This document shows, in pieces, positions 54,401 through 64,000 of a stretch of DNA of 64,000 bases. Position numbers and translations under genes: made by a program. Under the pieces are notes generated by a model. The model had not been told where the DNA came from, searched no databases, and saw only the letters and a list, made by a program, of their open reading frames with translations. Within the stretch, counting starts at the first letter, position 1, and each line of letters starts with the position of its first letter. This stretch comes from Branchiostoma lanceolatum. Lineage: Eukaryota; Chordata; Leptocardii; Amphioxiformes; Branchiostomatidae. Location of the stretch: contig NC_089726.1 in assembly GCF_035083965.1 (NCBI RefSeq), forward strand, positions 8,809,501 to 8,873,500, read 5' to 3'.

Positions 54401-57400
54401 ACAACGATCCAATATGGCAGCCAGAAATTCCTTCTGTCTTAAAACAAGTGGAATAACTTGAAGAAATAACTGTGTTTTTTTTTTATTGCATGGACATCAC
54501 ATAAGGTCCTAGCCCCTTGTACACTACATATTTAACCCTCTTGGGGTCTCTTATGGTTTTTAGGTACACCCAGTAGAAGACAGAAAAATGTGATGTTTTC
54601 TCACATTAAACTATGTCTAGCTTTGTTTAGGGACATCCCTTGGATAAGACATTGCATGAAGGTCCCATGTTTGAGGAGAGCCACATCTTCAGCACATTTA
54701 AGAGCACACCACACTTATCAAAAAGAGCAGGGTTTCTCCCTGGTATGAGTCAATCAAATTAATCTGCCCGGATATGCAGCTTGACAATGTCCTCTTCTAC
54801 ACAAACCTGGTGTGCTATGCCTTGAGGCAGTTTACCAGGTATTCAATCCAAAGAAACAAATGCTGACTGCACTCAATGGCCAATAAAATTGATTGTAAAA
54901 TGCATGATTATAATATTGCGTTTATCAATCACATTGGATACTCCAAGCATGCAGGTAGATCTCATGCATTAACTGCAAAATAAGCTCCAGCAGCAAGACA
55001 AAGATTCGCATGAAAAGTTGGAAAAGTGTTTTGTACATGCAGAACATGCAAGAGTTTGCATCTTGTATTATCCATGCGTTTTGTCCATACAAATGTAGAT
55101 GCAGTATGAAAAAGGAAAGGTGTTCAGCCACTGCACACACTCCAAACCAAGAGTGCATGTTACCAACAAGGATAAAAATTGTTTTACTTCTTGTTAGTAT
55201 ACCTCCTCTTGTCCTGCTCCTCCTCAGAGCTGGACCCCTCCTTCTCCTCCAGGATGATGGACGGCTTGTGATGAGGTGAATGTCCTCTGCTGCCTCTCCT
55301 GGGCATCTCCTGGTTCTTGGGAACAAGAATTGAAGTCATTCCACAATGTATTTTAAGTGTCATATTCATTGGTGGTATTGGTAGCTTACTGGTTTGTTAT
55401 CGAACTCAGAATCTAGAGTTGCTGGGTTGTAAATCTTAATGGGAACGGCACTGAATGCAAATTTCCTCATTAGTCTCAGTACCTTTCGTTGGTACACACA
55501 GCTCCACAGGTACATAGAAGTCATACATACCTATTTGAATCTTTATCACTAGCTAAATTTTAACTTAAAGATGTCTGACATCTTTTTGAACCAAAGATGG
55601 TTTAAGTTATACATAAACTAAAATCAAACAAAAATCAGTTGGCATGCATATTTTGTACACTTTTGCATTTCGTTTGTGAGCTTAACTTACAGTTGCAGCG
55701 GCAGGGGTAGCCGCCTCTCTGCTAGGCTGGTCTGGTTTGGGATAGACGGGTTCCACGTTGGGACTGCGAGAACCATCGATTACAGGAGTGTTGGGAGGGG
55801 TGGGGGTGAGGTCAGCCACAGGCTTCATGTTGGCAGGGGCTGACCAGCGCCGCTTGTCCACCGCTGAAAAAAGAAAGGCAACTCTGTGAGGATGCAGTCG
55901 ACAATAAGAATAGTGAGGAAATTTGCAGTTTCATGTTACTCTGACTTTGAAAATTGCCTTAAAGCAAAAATTGAAAAAAACTAAGGCTGGACAATCTAAA
56001 TAACCTTTTTTGATGGATTCAATTCTATATGAGATCTCTAGATCTTAATCATTTGTGGCATCACATTTTTGTGCTTCAGTAGTATGGTCTAACAATTACA
56101 TCAATTCTACTCTAAGACTTCCTTTACAAGTCACATTAAATTTTAAGCTGCATATTTGTTTGGATTTTCAGGAAAAGGTAGCAGCAGAAGTGCTAAAATA
56201 TTGGCTGATAAGAACAGATTTGTTTTGTGAAAGGACTTCAATATCCAATTTATGAAGTAAGAGTGAACATTACCTTCTACAACAAGCTCCAGGTAGCCCT
56301 CCGACTCATTTCCATCTGCATCCCTAGCAGTGCAATAGTACCTTCCTGTATCCTGTGGCTTAGCTGGGAATATTCTCAGGGCTGCCGTTCCTTCTATTGT
56401 CACCCTCCCCCTGAATAGGCCGTGCGCCACCTTACTGGAAGACTGGATCTGGTACACAAGTTCGCGGTTATATGTCTTTTTCTTCACACAACTCCACTCA
56501 ATCGCTTCAGCAGCCGTCAGCACGGAGGGTTCCAATGTGCTTTTCAACACCACCGCGTCACCCTCCTCTATCTCGTAACGGGGCTTGCGGATCTTTCGAT
56601 TCACCATTGGGGAAGCGTAGGGAACCTGTCTCGGTTCACAGATTTTGGGTACCTTCGGTATCTGATCGAGTCTTTCTTCCGACCTACTTCTGGCAACGTC
56701 ACTTAACTTTGACCTGAGTTTGGAGTTGTCGAACTCTGGAGATGTTGAAGGCTGCTTGACATCTTTAGAATTTTGTTTAATTTTAATTTTTGTGGCTCTC
56801 TCTTCTTCGTCTTCACGATCTATTTGAGCTACTACCTCTGAAAACTCCCCACTCCTCTCAGCAAGTGTTAGAGTTCCTCCAACATGCATCCTCCAGTCGT
56901 AGTCACCATCAGTTGGTGTTAGAGGAGACTGGAGTGACGTGTTCAATGGTCTGTTTGTCTCTGGCTGTGTCAGGAACTCCTGGGCTAGCTTTGTCAGCTG
57001 TTCTTCGATACTCTCCATGCCACTGTCTTGAGAAGGAGACCTCTGTGGACCCTCTTCTTCTTCAGCACGATAAATCTGGACTTTGGTGGCCACTTTAGTA
57101 GATTTGGCGCTGTACTCTCCCACCTGCACAGCTCTAACCTGAGACTTTGAGTCAGACAGTCTTCCTCGTGTATGTTTCTCAGTGTGGTCCTCCCTCTCTT
57201 GCTCAACACGCCTCAGAGGGCTGTATCTATCTTGCTTTTCTCTTTTTCCTTCAGATGCTATGTGTCTGTCTCTGCTGGCTCTCCTTGGATCTGACACTTC
57301 ATCTTCCATCTTTGGAGACGGCCGCCCCTGGTGGGCACGCGGTGACGTGTAGCTTTCTTGTGACTCGAAAGGCGAGGCTCTCCCCTGGCGTGTGCGTTGT

Positions 57401-60400
57401 GATGCATAGCTTTCTTGTGACTCGTGGGGCAAGGCTCTGTCACTTCCTCTGCTTGAAGACACAGCAGGAGAGGCTCGGCCGGGTTTCTTTACTTCAACCG
57501 AGTAGCGTGTCGGTGACTCTGCATAGCTGTGTTCCATCTGGTGCTGTTTCTTCCTCTCCGTGCTTTTCTCCTGCTCCCTGGTGCTCCTCAGGAGAGGCTG
57601 TTTGGGTGGAGGAGGCAAGGCCGGTGGTGCAGAGGAAGCTGGGCTGGGCGATCTTTTTGTCTGCGTGAACCAAACATGAAGATCCATGCAGAATTATGCA
57701 AATGAGAAATGTACACAAATATCAAATTGAAACTCAAGTAATGATGTCCATATACCATGCTTTCATAAAGATAAAAAAGTTTTAAACTCTCCATAGCAGT
57801 ACTATTAATTTCAAAGATGATTACTGAAGGCAATAATACCATTGTACCACCTTAAAGAATCAGATGATTACACATGATTTTACAAGGGAAATTGAAGGCA
57901 CTTCAAAAGATGACCTGAAGGAAATGTATCAGACATCTGTAAGTAACAAATGGACAATGTCATACAAATAAGATTGATTATTAATGTACTCACAGCTATT
58001 CTGTGCACTGCCCTAGAAGGGCTGCTTCTCCCAACTTCCTCCACGTCTCTTCCCCTGGGAGGGCTCCGTCCTCGACCTGCGACCTTTTGGTCCAAGTTCC
58101 TCCTGACATACGAGGTGTATGATGTGTCTTCTCTGGGCTTCTATAGAACAGAGATGAGACAGTTTTTAGCTCAGGAAGGGAAGGCCTTCTGATGGTGGGT
58201 GGGGGAAAGATACAAGATGTTAGTGATAAACTAAACTATGGGTTATACTTGTTTAGCAGCAGAGGGGAAATGAAATATGGTAACGTTATAGGAAAATCCT
58301 TGACAATGTGTCTTTTAAAACCTTGAATGAATGAATGGATGAATGAATGAATGAATGAATGAATGAATGGATGGATGAATGAATGGATGGATGGATGGAC
58401 GGATTGATGGATGGACGGATTGATGGATGGATGATTGGATGGATGGATGGAAGGATGGATGGATGGATTAATGGATGGATGAATTTACAGGCTGATGCTT
58501 TTGTCAATACTTAACTGACATGAATGCAGAGTGAATCTGTTACAATCTCGGGATAATTGAAATCAAAACAAGACTGTACTTCAAATAACCAAAGTTCTAC
58601 ATCAATGCTACAGCTGGAAAAAAGGTAAAGAAGTTTGATTATTTCACCTTATCCCCAGCTTAATAGAGGGTTTTGTTAAAAGATAGTGTAGGGATGACTG
58701 TATGTTAGAATGTAATAATATACAGTATGATCTAATATTGCACTAACTATTATGGCTTTTGCATTGAGTACGAGAGTTATGCTGTCATACGTGAGTGTTG
58801 TCTTCATCTTTCTCTTCTGCGGGTGTCTCAGTTTCCGACAGCATCTTGTCATCTATCTGCTCATCTTTTGACCCGTTCATTAGAATAGACACTTCCACAT
58901 CTTCTGGCTCCACAACACTCCCATGTTCCTGGGGATCATCGGGTGGAGAGTCGTCTGATGATGATGATGACGATGCAGAGACATATCTTTCCTCCTCCTC
59001 TCTTGAGGGTCCTTCTTTGTGTTTGTCCACTCCTCTCTTACTTGTGTTTTCAGGCTTGTCGTCGGGATCATCAGCTAAGTTCTGCCCATGTTTGTTCTCC
59101 TGGAATATAGCGTTAAAATGAATAATGCTGCCAAAATAAAAACAAAACAAAACAAAAGGAATGAAACAACATAGAATAAGAAAACAAAACAAAATGAAAT
59201 GAAACAAACAAGAAATGTAAATATCTTCATAGAAGTGGTAATACAGGTAGAAAAATATGTTTCTGTTTGGAAGGAATCATATTTGAAAACCTGAACAAAA
59301 TGTACTTTTCACATGTGTCAGAGAGTTTTCACAATTTCTGACCATAATCACTTAAAACTCAAGATCAATCATACCACTGCATCTAGAGACTCATGACTAT
59401 TTTGCAGTGACAAGAGCTTGATGAGAAAGATGGCATGATGGATAATTGTGGAACACTGCGTCTATGGATGCACTGAAATGGGAAGACTACAGTGTTAGTA
59501 GGCACTGTATAAAGCTGGTGGCATGCAGGATGATTGGTGGTTTGACATGCACTTATCTATGTCATGCATGGAGGGGGGTACTGAAGGGGGGGAGAGATGG
59601 CACTGGTTAGTGAAATGGTCGATGGTTACCAAAATGTATTGTCTAAACACCTCATCCACCATCAGGAGTGGTAGGAGTACTGCAGGCAGCTCCTGACTGG
59701 GGTCTGTCACCTCTGTTTCTTCATCTGTAGGAGGCACTGCGTCAACAGGGTTGTTGGGCGTCGTCACACCATTAGCGTCACATTTGGTTTCTACAGATTC
59801 ACACTGGAGATGTTCTTTGTCATCAGATTCTGCTTCAACCATGGCTGGATCATCGTCATGTGTCTTTGGGGAAGGGATGGTGTCACAACTTTCTGTATCT
59901 GGCTCTTTGCTGTCACCATTTTGTTGTGAGTCTGCCTCCATTATGACCGATTCTTCATCGATTGTCTTTGGGGAAGGGATGGTGTCACATCTGTCTCGTC
60001 GACCATGAACCTCAGTAATCTTACCATTTTGCTGAGAATCTATTTCAGTTATGGATAATTCTTCATCACTAACATGTCTTTCCTTATCTGAAAGAGCATC
60101 CAGTTCTTCATCTTCACCATTTTCCTGCGTTCTCTCCAAGTTATGATCTTTTGGGATCACTTCTTCAGGTACATCGTCCCCGTAAAAGTTAGAATCTCCA
60201 TTATCTTTTGTTGCAATGGGAGATGCTTTGTTTTCTGTATTTGGCAAAGATTCTAGGCTTTGTTCCACTGACGTACAGGGTAAAATTCCATTAGTTGTCG
60301 CCTCTCCTGTCAGAGTCTCTGGAATTATCGGACCGTCGGATTCCGTGGATTTGGTCGACTTTGTTGACTCCCTCCTTTGGTGAACAAACGGTTCACTGTC

Positions 60401-63400
60401 TGGAGGAAGTCCAGACTCTGCCTCATCATTGTCTGCATTCACCCCAGTCTCTGTGTTTTGAATCTGGATGTACATGCCACGAAAATGTATTGCACATTCA
60501 ATAAAATATTGCAAATAAAAATCTCAAGTAATGAGCATGCATGCAGACAAGAAAATAGTTTTGACATACGTGCCTCATAAAACTGAGCATGCATTTCTAT
60601 TGATGTGCTCTCAAATTATTTTGGATGATCATGTGCAAAATTGTGGTAAATTGTGATTAGTGCAAAAAATCAACATCCATCCATGCTTTCTGTGGGTGCA
60701 TTATGTCTGATAACAATTATGTTCTTAGAATAGAGTTTGAAAGGCATGCATTTTCTCCATATCTGTGCATGATGATGAAAGTAAAGTGTGACCACATAAA
60801 ACTTACGACATTGGCTTCAGTAGAAGTGACTGGGTCAAAAGAATCATTTTCAAAATTGTCCAAGTCAAGCTCAGCTTTCCACTGTGGGGAAATGTTGTTA
60901 ATAATAAGTGGTTAGAACTTGTAACTGCATGTAAAGGGTGCTGTACGGCATGCATCATCTGAACAACAAAGTACTGTCTTCTGTTCCACCTTAAATCTTT
61001 CTGTCTGGTTGTTGAGACATACATGTATGCAGAAAATAGCTGATCTAAAAGCAATGCTAAGACTAAATGTTTTGTGCCATCTATGGTAACTTCTAAATGT
61101 AACTGATAATCATATGGTACATGTATAGTACATTTCAGGAAAATAGAGGTCGTCTTGAGTCAAGATACCTTCTTGAGAAGATCAGGAGCCTCCCTTGCAA
61201 TGATCCTGGCAGACCTTGGAGTTGGTGGGGGAGGAAGTTCAGGACTGGGCACTGGGCTAGCTGGGCCCTGTAAGGCACGATGTAACAATAACAAAATTAA
61301 TGACTTCATTTTTATTCATTAGATGTCTATATTAAGGTTAGTTACTTTGATTTGTACATGGAAAAAGACAGGGACAATGTGCAGCTCATAGACTCAGCTG
61401 TTCAGATATTACTGGCCAGTCCTATCTCTATTAGCATTGTATACACCATTAAAACCTCAGAGTCACTCAATTTGACAGATTTAATGGTTACTCCTCAATC
61501 CTTCTATAAGCACATCACATCTGTCCATAGATACATGTACAGCATTCATGTAATGAACTGTTTTCTGTACTTTTATTTTGAAGAATGTGCTCATACATGT
61601 AGCACTCCACAATGACTTGGAATCTTAAGATAGCCGACAAGACAATGCCTGACCTCTGCCTCTTTAAGAAACTCCTCCGTCAGTCTCATCAGTTCCACCT
61701 CCGAGCTGGTCTGACTGATGTTGTCGATGTCATCGTCGATGGTCTCCTCAGGGGGTTCTTCCCGCGGCCGTTTCCTGGGGATCTCCACAGCTTCTGACAG
61801 CGGCGGGACACGTACGGGGGCACCAAATGGTTTGGGCTAGTAAGGAAGATGATAAAGATTTACTGTAATTCTTGATTTGTTAACTGTAACTTAATCTTAG
61901 CTGATTTAACGGTCACTAGTCAACAACTAAAATTTCATCATCGCAAATATTTGAAGTGCTGTGTCTGTGACCTACTCCTTGTTCCCCCAACCGCTATTTT
62001 TTCCTGCCGCTATATCAAAGTGATTTACAGTACTTCTACAGTCAAATCTGTCTATAGTGATCACTTATGGGACTTCACAGTAGACAGGTTGAGACTATAG
62101 ATATTCTCAATGCTTGTGTCAATGGGGAAAATTATCTATGGGACCACCTGAAACTGAAAAAGTGGCCACAATGGTCAGGTGGTGTCTTGGACAGGTTTTA
62201 CTAATAACAATATTTTTTCTCTTAACTATCCTGTCCAGATGTCTTTTATGACAAAATTTTGCAAAGGTCTCCTACTTAGTGCTGATAGGCAGTGCCACAT
62301 TAGAATAACTCTCAGTACCAGTATAAACATAAAAATCACTTCCAAACAAAAAAAAACTAAGATAAACAAAAATTCATCCAATTCACCATCCAATTCAAAG
62401 TAACGTTACCAACTTGAGGAAAAGGAACATCAAAAAAGCTGGATAGGAACAATGTATAATCTAAAATCACACATAGTGTAGTCGTAATTCATCCAAACAT
62501 TACCTTAGCTGTCTCCTTTGCTTTGACTTCAATGTCTACCAGAGGTCCGGTAACCACCCTCTTCTTCGGAGAGCCCTCCTCCTCCAGGGACTGTTCATTG
62601 TCGGTAGGGGTGGGGGAGGAGGGAGGGGAGGGGAAGCGGTACTGGTTGTACTCATCCCAGGCAGGGGAGGAGGGGAATCGGCTGGAGACGAAAGTTCAAT
62701 CATGGTGAGTTTTTTCTAGTGGTAACAAATCTAAGAAAGAGAGCAGTCAGATACTAAGAGAATAAACTGATTTTAGGCAATGGAAAAATTGTTGGCTGAG
62801 ACTTGGTTATCTACTGTTAGTTTAGGCAATGCTTATTTTTTGCATTTGTTGTGCTGCTAGTTTAGCCGACAGAATGTGCAAAATAATACTGATTTTGATG
62901 CCTGAATTCTGTGAAAAATTAATCATGCATTAGCGTGATAATCAAGGGTTATCAAAAGTTTAAGTGCAAAACATAAGTGCCAGATTGAGTGTAAGTTGCA
63001 AATGAATCTACTACTGGAGAAAGGGGAAGTTGGAAGGCACACGGGATACAGGGACGGGTTAGTTACTCACACATCGCACCTCATTCCGTAGGAGCTTGGA
63101 GAGAGACAAACAACACATGGTTATTAGTATGTCTTAGTCGAGAAATGTAATGTTAGTGTAACTGAGCAGACACATAGCAGCCAGTGTTTAACTCAACATC
63201 CTACCAACTTCTTACAGTTTGTCTGGCATCAATAGTGCTTTTAGAATTCTCAAGCAGATCTCCTTCTTGCAAATGCATTTAAAATTCCAGTTCCAAGACC
63301 TTGCTTTAATTGAATGCCAATGTCTAGAAGGATACCAAAAGTTTCACTACTGTAACGTAATTTCATCGGTTACATGTACCTGAAGCAATCTTTAAGTTAA

Positions 63401-63642
63401 TCATATTTTGCAAGTTTTATAAGACTAAATTGTTATAAAGACAAGCCCTTTTGTATTTCTCCTGAAACATTTGAAGTAACTCACTCTCTGATGGATTCCT
63501 CTAGGAACTTGGACACATGTTTCTTAATGAACGTTGTGCGTAGGATGGTTCGTACGGTCGGGCGCTGGTCGGGTTCTATCTGCAGCATGTCCTTGATCAG
63601 GTCCACAAGGTCGCGGCTGTAACTCTTGTACAGCGGACCCAT
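44605..63642 (-). CDS. NEK-type kinase with three Ig-like domains (5' end outside)
   Basis: Minus-strand exons: 63485-63642, 63071-63094, 62504-62681, 61654-61836, 61169-61267, 60807-60881, 59630-60463, 58791-59099, 57994-58140, 56274-57660, 55691-55863, 55203-55309, 53990-54257, 53421-53570, 51476-52082, 50768-50906, 49972-50056, 49368-49694, 48839-49072, 48291-48483, 47619-47791, 46876-47071, 46023-46063, 45803-45854, 45416-45493, 44605-44730. Phases match at all junctions except 46876 to 46063, where a microexon is probably missed; the donor at 49368 (GTTTTT) is weak. More than 2,100 residues are visible. It begins with a kinase C-lobe ([20 protein letters not shown], then [13 protein letters not shown]), closest in pattern to NEK4/NEK1. 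Acidic and Ser/Pro-rich linkers follow, with a charged [10 protein letters not shown] helix at 53990-54257, three Ig-like domains, and a C-terminal block ([35 protein letters not shown]) like the NEK1/NEK4 end. A cytoplasmic kinase-scaffold role is inference. Confidence 0.8.
44795..45036. repeat. Foldback repeat plus palindrome in the last intron
   Basis: ATCTCCAAGCAGATCTACCA..GGCAAGATAGTATCC is inverted near 44940-45002 (GGATATTGTCTTGCCACCTG..CTTGGAGAT). It is directly followed by a near-perfect palindrome, GGAGATGACATCTGACTG / CAGTCAGATGTCATCTCC. This is probably a MITE with a duplicated end. Confidence 0.65.
46195..46761 (+). repeat. 28-bp satellite, 20 tandem copies
   Basis: The unit GGAAAAGACAACTATTGCTT followed by TCAGCATT is repeated 20 times with almost no variation except GAC to GAT in units 3, 7, 10, 14 and 19. 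It lies in an intron of the kinase-Ig gene. Because 28 is not a multiple of 3, all plus-strand frames are open and give repeat-artefact proteins. Confidence 0.95.
48310..48995 (-). other. Ig-like domain 3, split by an intron
   Basis: The exon 48839-49072 half gives [28 protein letters not shown]. The exon 48291-48483 half gives [34 protein letters not shown]. The tryptophan and F-strand cysteine are present, but the B-strand cysteine is replaced (LRLS), as in intracellular Ig domains. The intron is phase 0 between YERKGPSR and VAHG. Confidence 0.8.
50225..50395 (+). mobile_element. MITE family 1, copy 3
   Basis: The same family as 9310-9490 and 12950-13135, with CAAACAGATCTCCAACCCAA, CTAAACTGTGCATA and CTAGAGATCTCTCAAACC. 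It lies in an intron of the kinase-Ig gene. Confidence 0.75.
50458..50491 (-). repeat. Degenerate telomere-like (TTAGGG)n tract
   Basis: CTAACCCTTACCCTAGCCCT followed by AATCCTAACCCTTA gives five or six imperfect CCCTAA units, an interstitial telomere-like tract inside an intron. Confidence 0.6.
51200..52620 (+). repeat. About 145-bp intronic repeats flanking the Ig2 exon
   Basis: The core CCTGTCCTTGGTGCTGAATG with flanking TTCTTATTCATTAAATG and AAGATTAACAAT blocks recurs near 51215, 51355, 52245, 52390 and 52540. Two units lie on one side and three on the other side of exon 51476-52082. The same core occurs in reverse in MEST copy B at 19165-19375. Confidence 0.6.
51476..51782 (-). other. 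Ig-like domain 2 (both cysteines present)
   Basis: The domain shows [45 protein letters not shown] and a final strand SIRVTVLG. It has B- and F-strand cysteines and the core tryptophan, a V/I-set fold pattern. It is encoded at the 3' end of exon 51476-52082, after a linker of about 100 residues. Confidence 0.85.
52915..53385 (+). repeat. Degenerate CCAGTC-rich minisatellite
   Basis: Loose repeats of TCYGGTCCAGTC...CAGTCCTGTCATGTGTCT fill an intron of the kinase-Ig gene. The unit length is variable and no coding frame is supported. Confidence 0.45.
54590..54800 (+). repeat. SINE-core-like repeat, second locus
   Basis: This shares ordered blocks with 6228-6400: GAAGGTCCCATGTTTGAGGA, GAGCCACATCTTC and CACACCACACTTATC followed by AAAAGAGCAGGG. 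Confidence 0.5.
56275..56580 (-). other. Ig-like domain 1
   Basis: The domain shows [57 protein letters not shown] and YLELVVEG. The core Trp and F-strand Cys are present. The B-strand position is Ser instead of Cys. It sits at the 3' end of the large exon 56274-57660, after Ser/Arg-rich repeats ([19 protein letters not shown] type). Confidence 0.85.
58325..58480 (+). repeat. (GAATGAAT)/(GGATGGAT) microsatellite
   Basis: About 150 bases of GAAT and GGAT tetranucleotide repeats in an intron. The Ile/His/Pro-Ser frame on the minus strand is an artefact. Confidence 0.95.
62035..62200. repeat. Dispersed GTGGTCAC-type repeat
   Basis: CAGTCAAATCTGTCTATAGT, GATCACTTATGGGACTTCAC, AATGCTTGTGTCAATGGGG and GGTCAGGTGGTGTCTTGGAC have the same style as 13200-13385 (TTAATGCTTGTGTCAATGGG is shared almost exactly). 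Confidence 0.6.
63485..63642 (-). other. Kinase C-lobe exon (NEK4/NEK1 pattern)
   Basis: It encodes [40 protein letters not shown] and EESI. The invariant Arg of the last kinase subdomain (DQRP) and the FIKK..SKFLE extension fit NIMA-related kinases. The N-lobe and catalytic loop lie beyond the right edge of the window. Confidence 0.8.
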
Positions 63643-64000
63643 CTGACGTGACACGACAGAACATAATCATCAATGATCATTTGAACAATATGAGAAACAA
63701 AAACATGATAATAAATGACCTGTTTAAAAAGTAGTTGGCTTTCTCAACCTTTAGCACTCTGAAGTGGGTGTTTGGCACCCGATTCCCTATTGGTTACAGA
63801 GTTAGGCACCAGAGATAGGGTTAAGATTGAAAGATTGGTCCCAAAAATGAAGAAATTTTCGATATATGGATACCCATGATTGTATATAGTTGGTCAAACA
63901 ATGAAATGAGTCACTGATCAAAATGGAAACCAGTTACTGCACCAATCTGTACATTACACTAAAAGATTGTGATGATCCCAGCAGAAAATCACATCATCAG

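Overview
This is a eukaryotic nuclear window from an intron-rich invertebrate chordate, most likely an amphioxus (Branchiostoma). That assignment is an inference from gene content and repeat style, not from a database match. The gene content is two MEST-type hydrolases, a BTB zinc-finger protein, a galactose-3-O-sulfotransferase, an intronless Toll-like receptor and a NIMA-related kinase. Exons were placed by hand from protein similarity, GT/AG sites and reading-phase agreement.

Layout. 1-7.6 kb: repeats (tRNA-derived SINE-like copies, short tandem duplications) and a candidate secreted-peptide exon on the minus strand at 2.6-2.9 kb. 7.65-13.8 kb and 15.1-22.9 kb: two complete tandem MEST paralogues on the minus strand (339 and 342 aa). 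Copy A lacks one intron that copy B keeps. Intron 1 of copy B carries a nested transposon insertion, 19.6-22.4 kb. 22.9-26.6 kb: a BTB/four-zinc-finger gene on the plus strand, head-to-head with MEST copy B. 27.8-28.7 kb: a piggyBac-like non-autonomous element bounded by TTAA. 31.1-32.2 kb: a decayed LINE reverse-transcriptase tail. 32.9-37.2 kb: a six-exon galactose-3-O-sulfotransferase gene whose phases all fit but which has one in-frame TAG. 38.6-40.4 kb: an intronless Toll-like receptor on the minus strand with few LRRs and a repeat-rich tail. 40.5-44.6 kb: intergenic, with two well-bounded MITEs. 44.6 kb to the right edge: one very long minus-strand gene that begins in the window with the C-lobe of a NEK-type kinase, runs through more than 20 exons of Ser/Pro-rich and acidic linker, contains three immunoglobulin-like domains, and ends in a short C-terminal domain.

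The most interesting object is this kinase-immunoglobulin gene. Reading phase is conserved at every junction but one between the kinase exon and the stop codon, so it reads as a single gene. I know of no vertebrate NEK with immunoglobulin domains.

The window is also rich in non-autonomous DNA transposons with visible target duplications (TTAA, TTA, 8-9 bp). In addition, the terminal coding segments of three genes (MEST copy A, the kinase-Ig gene and the Toll-like receptor) each recur as a short duplicated fragment, the first two next to the gene and the third about 6 kb away. No tRNA, rRNA or CRISPR array was found.
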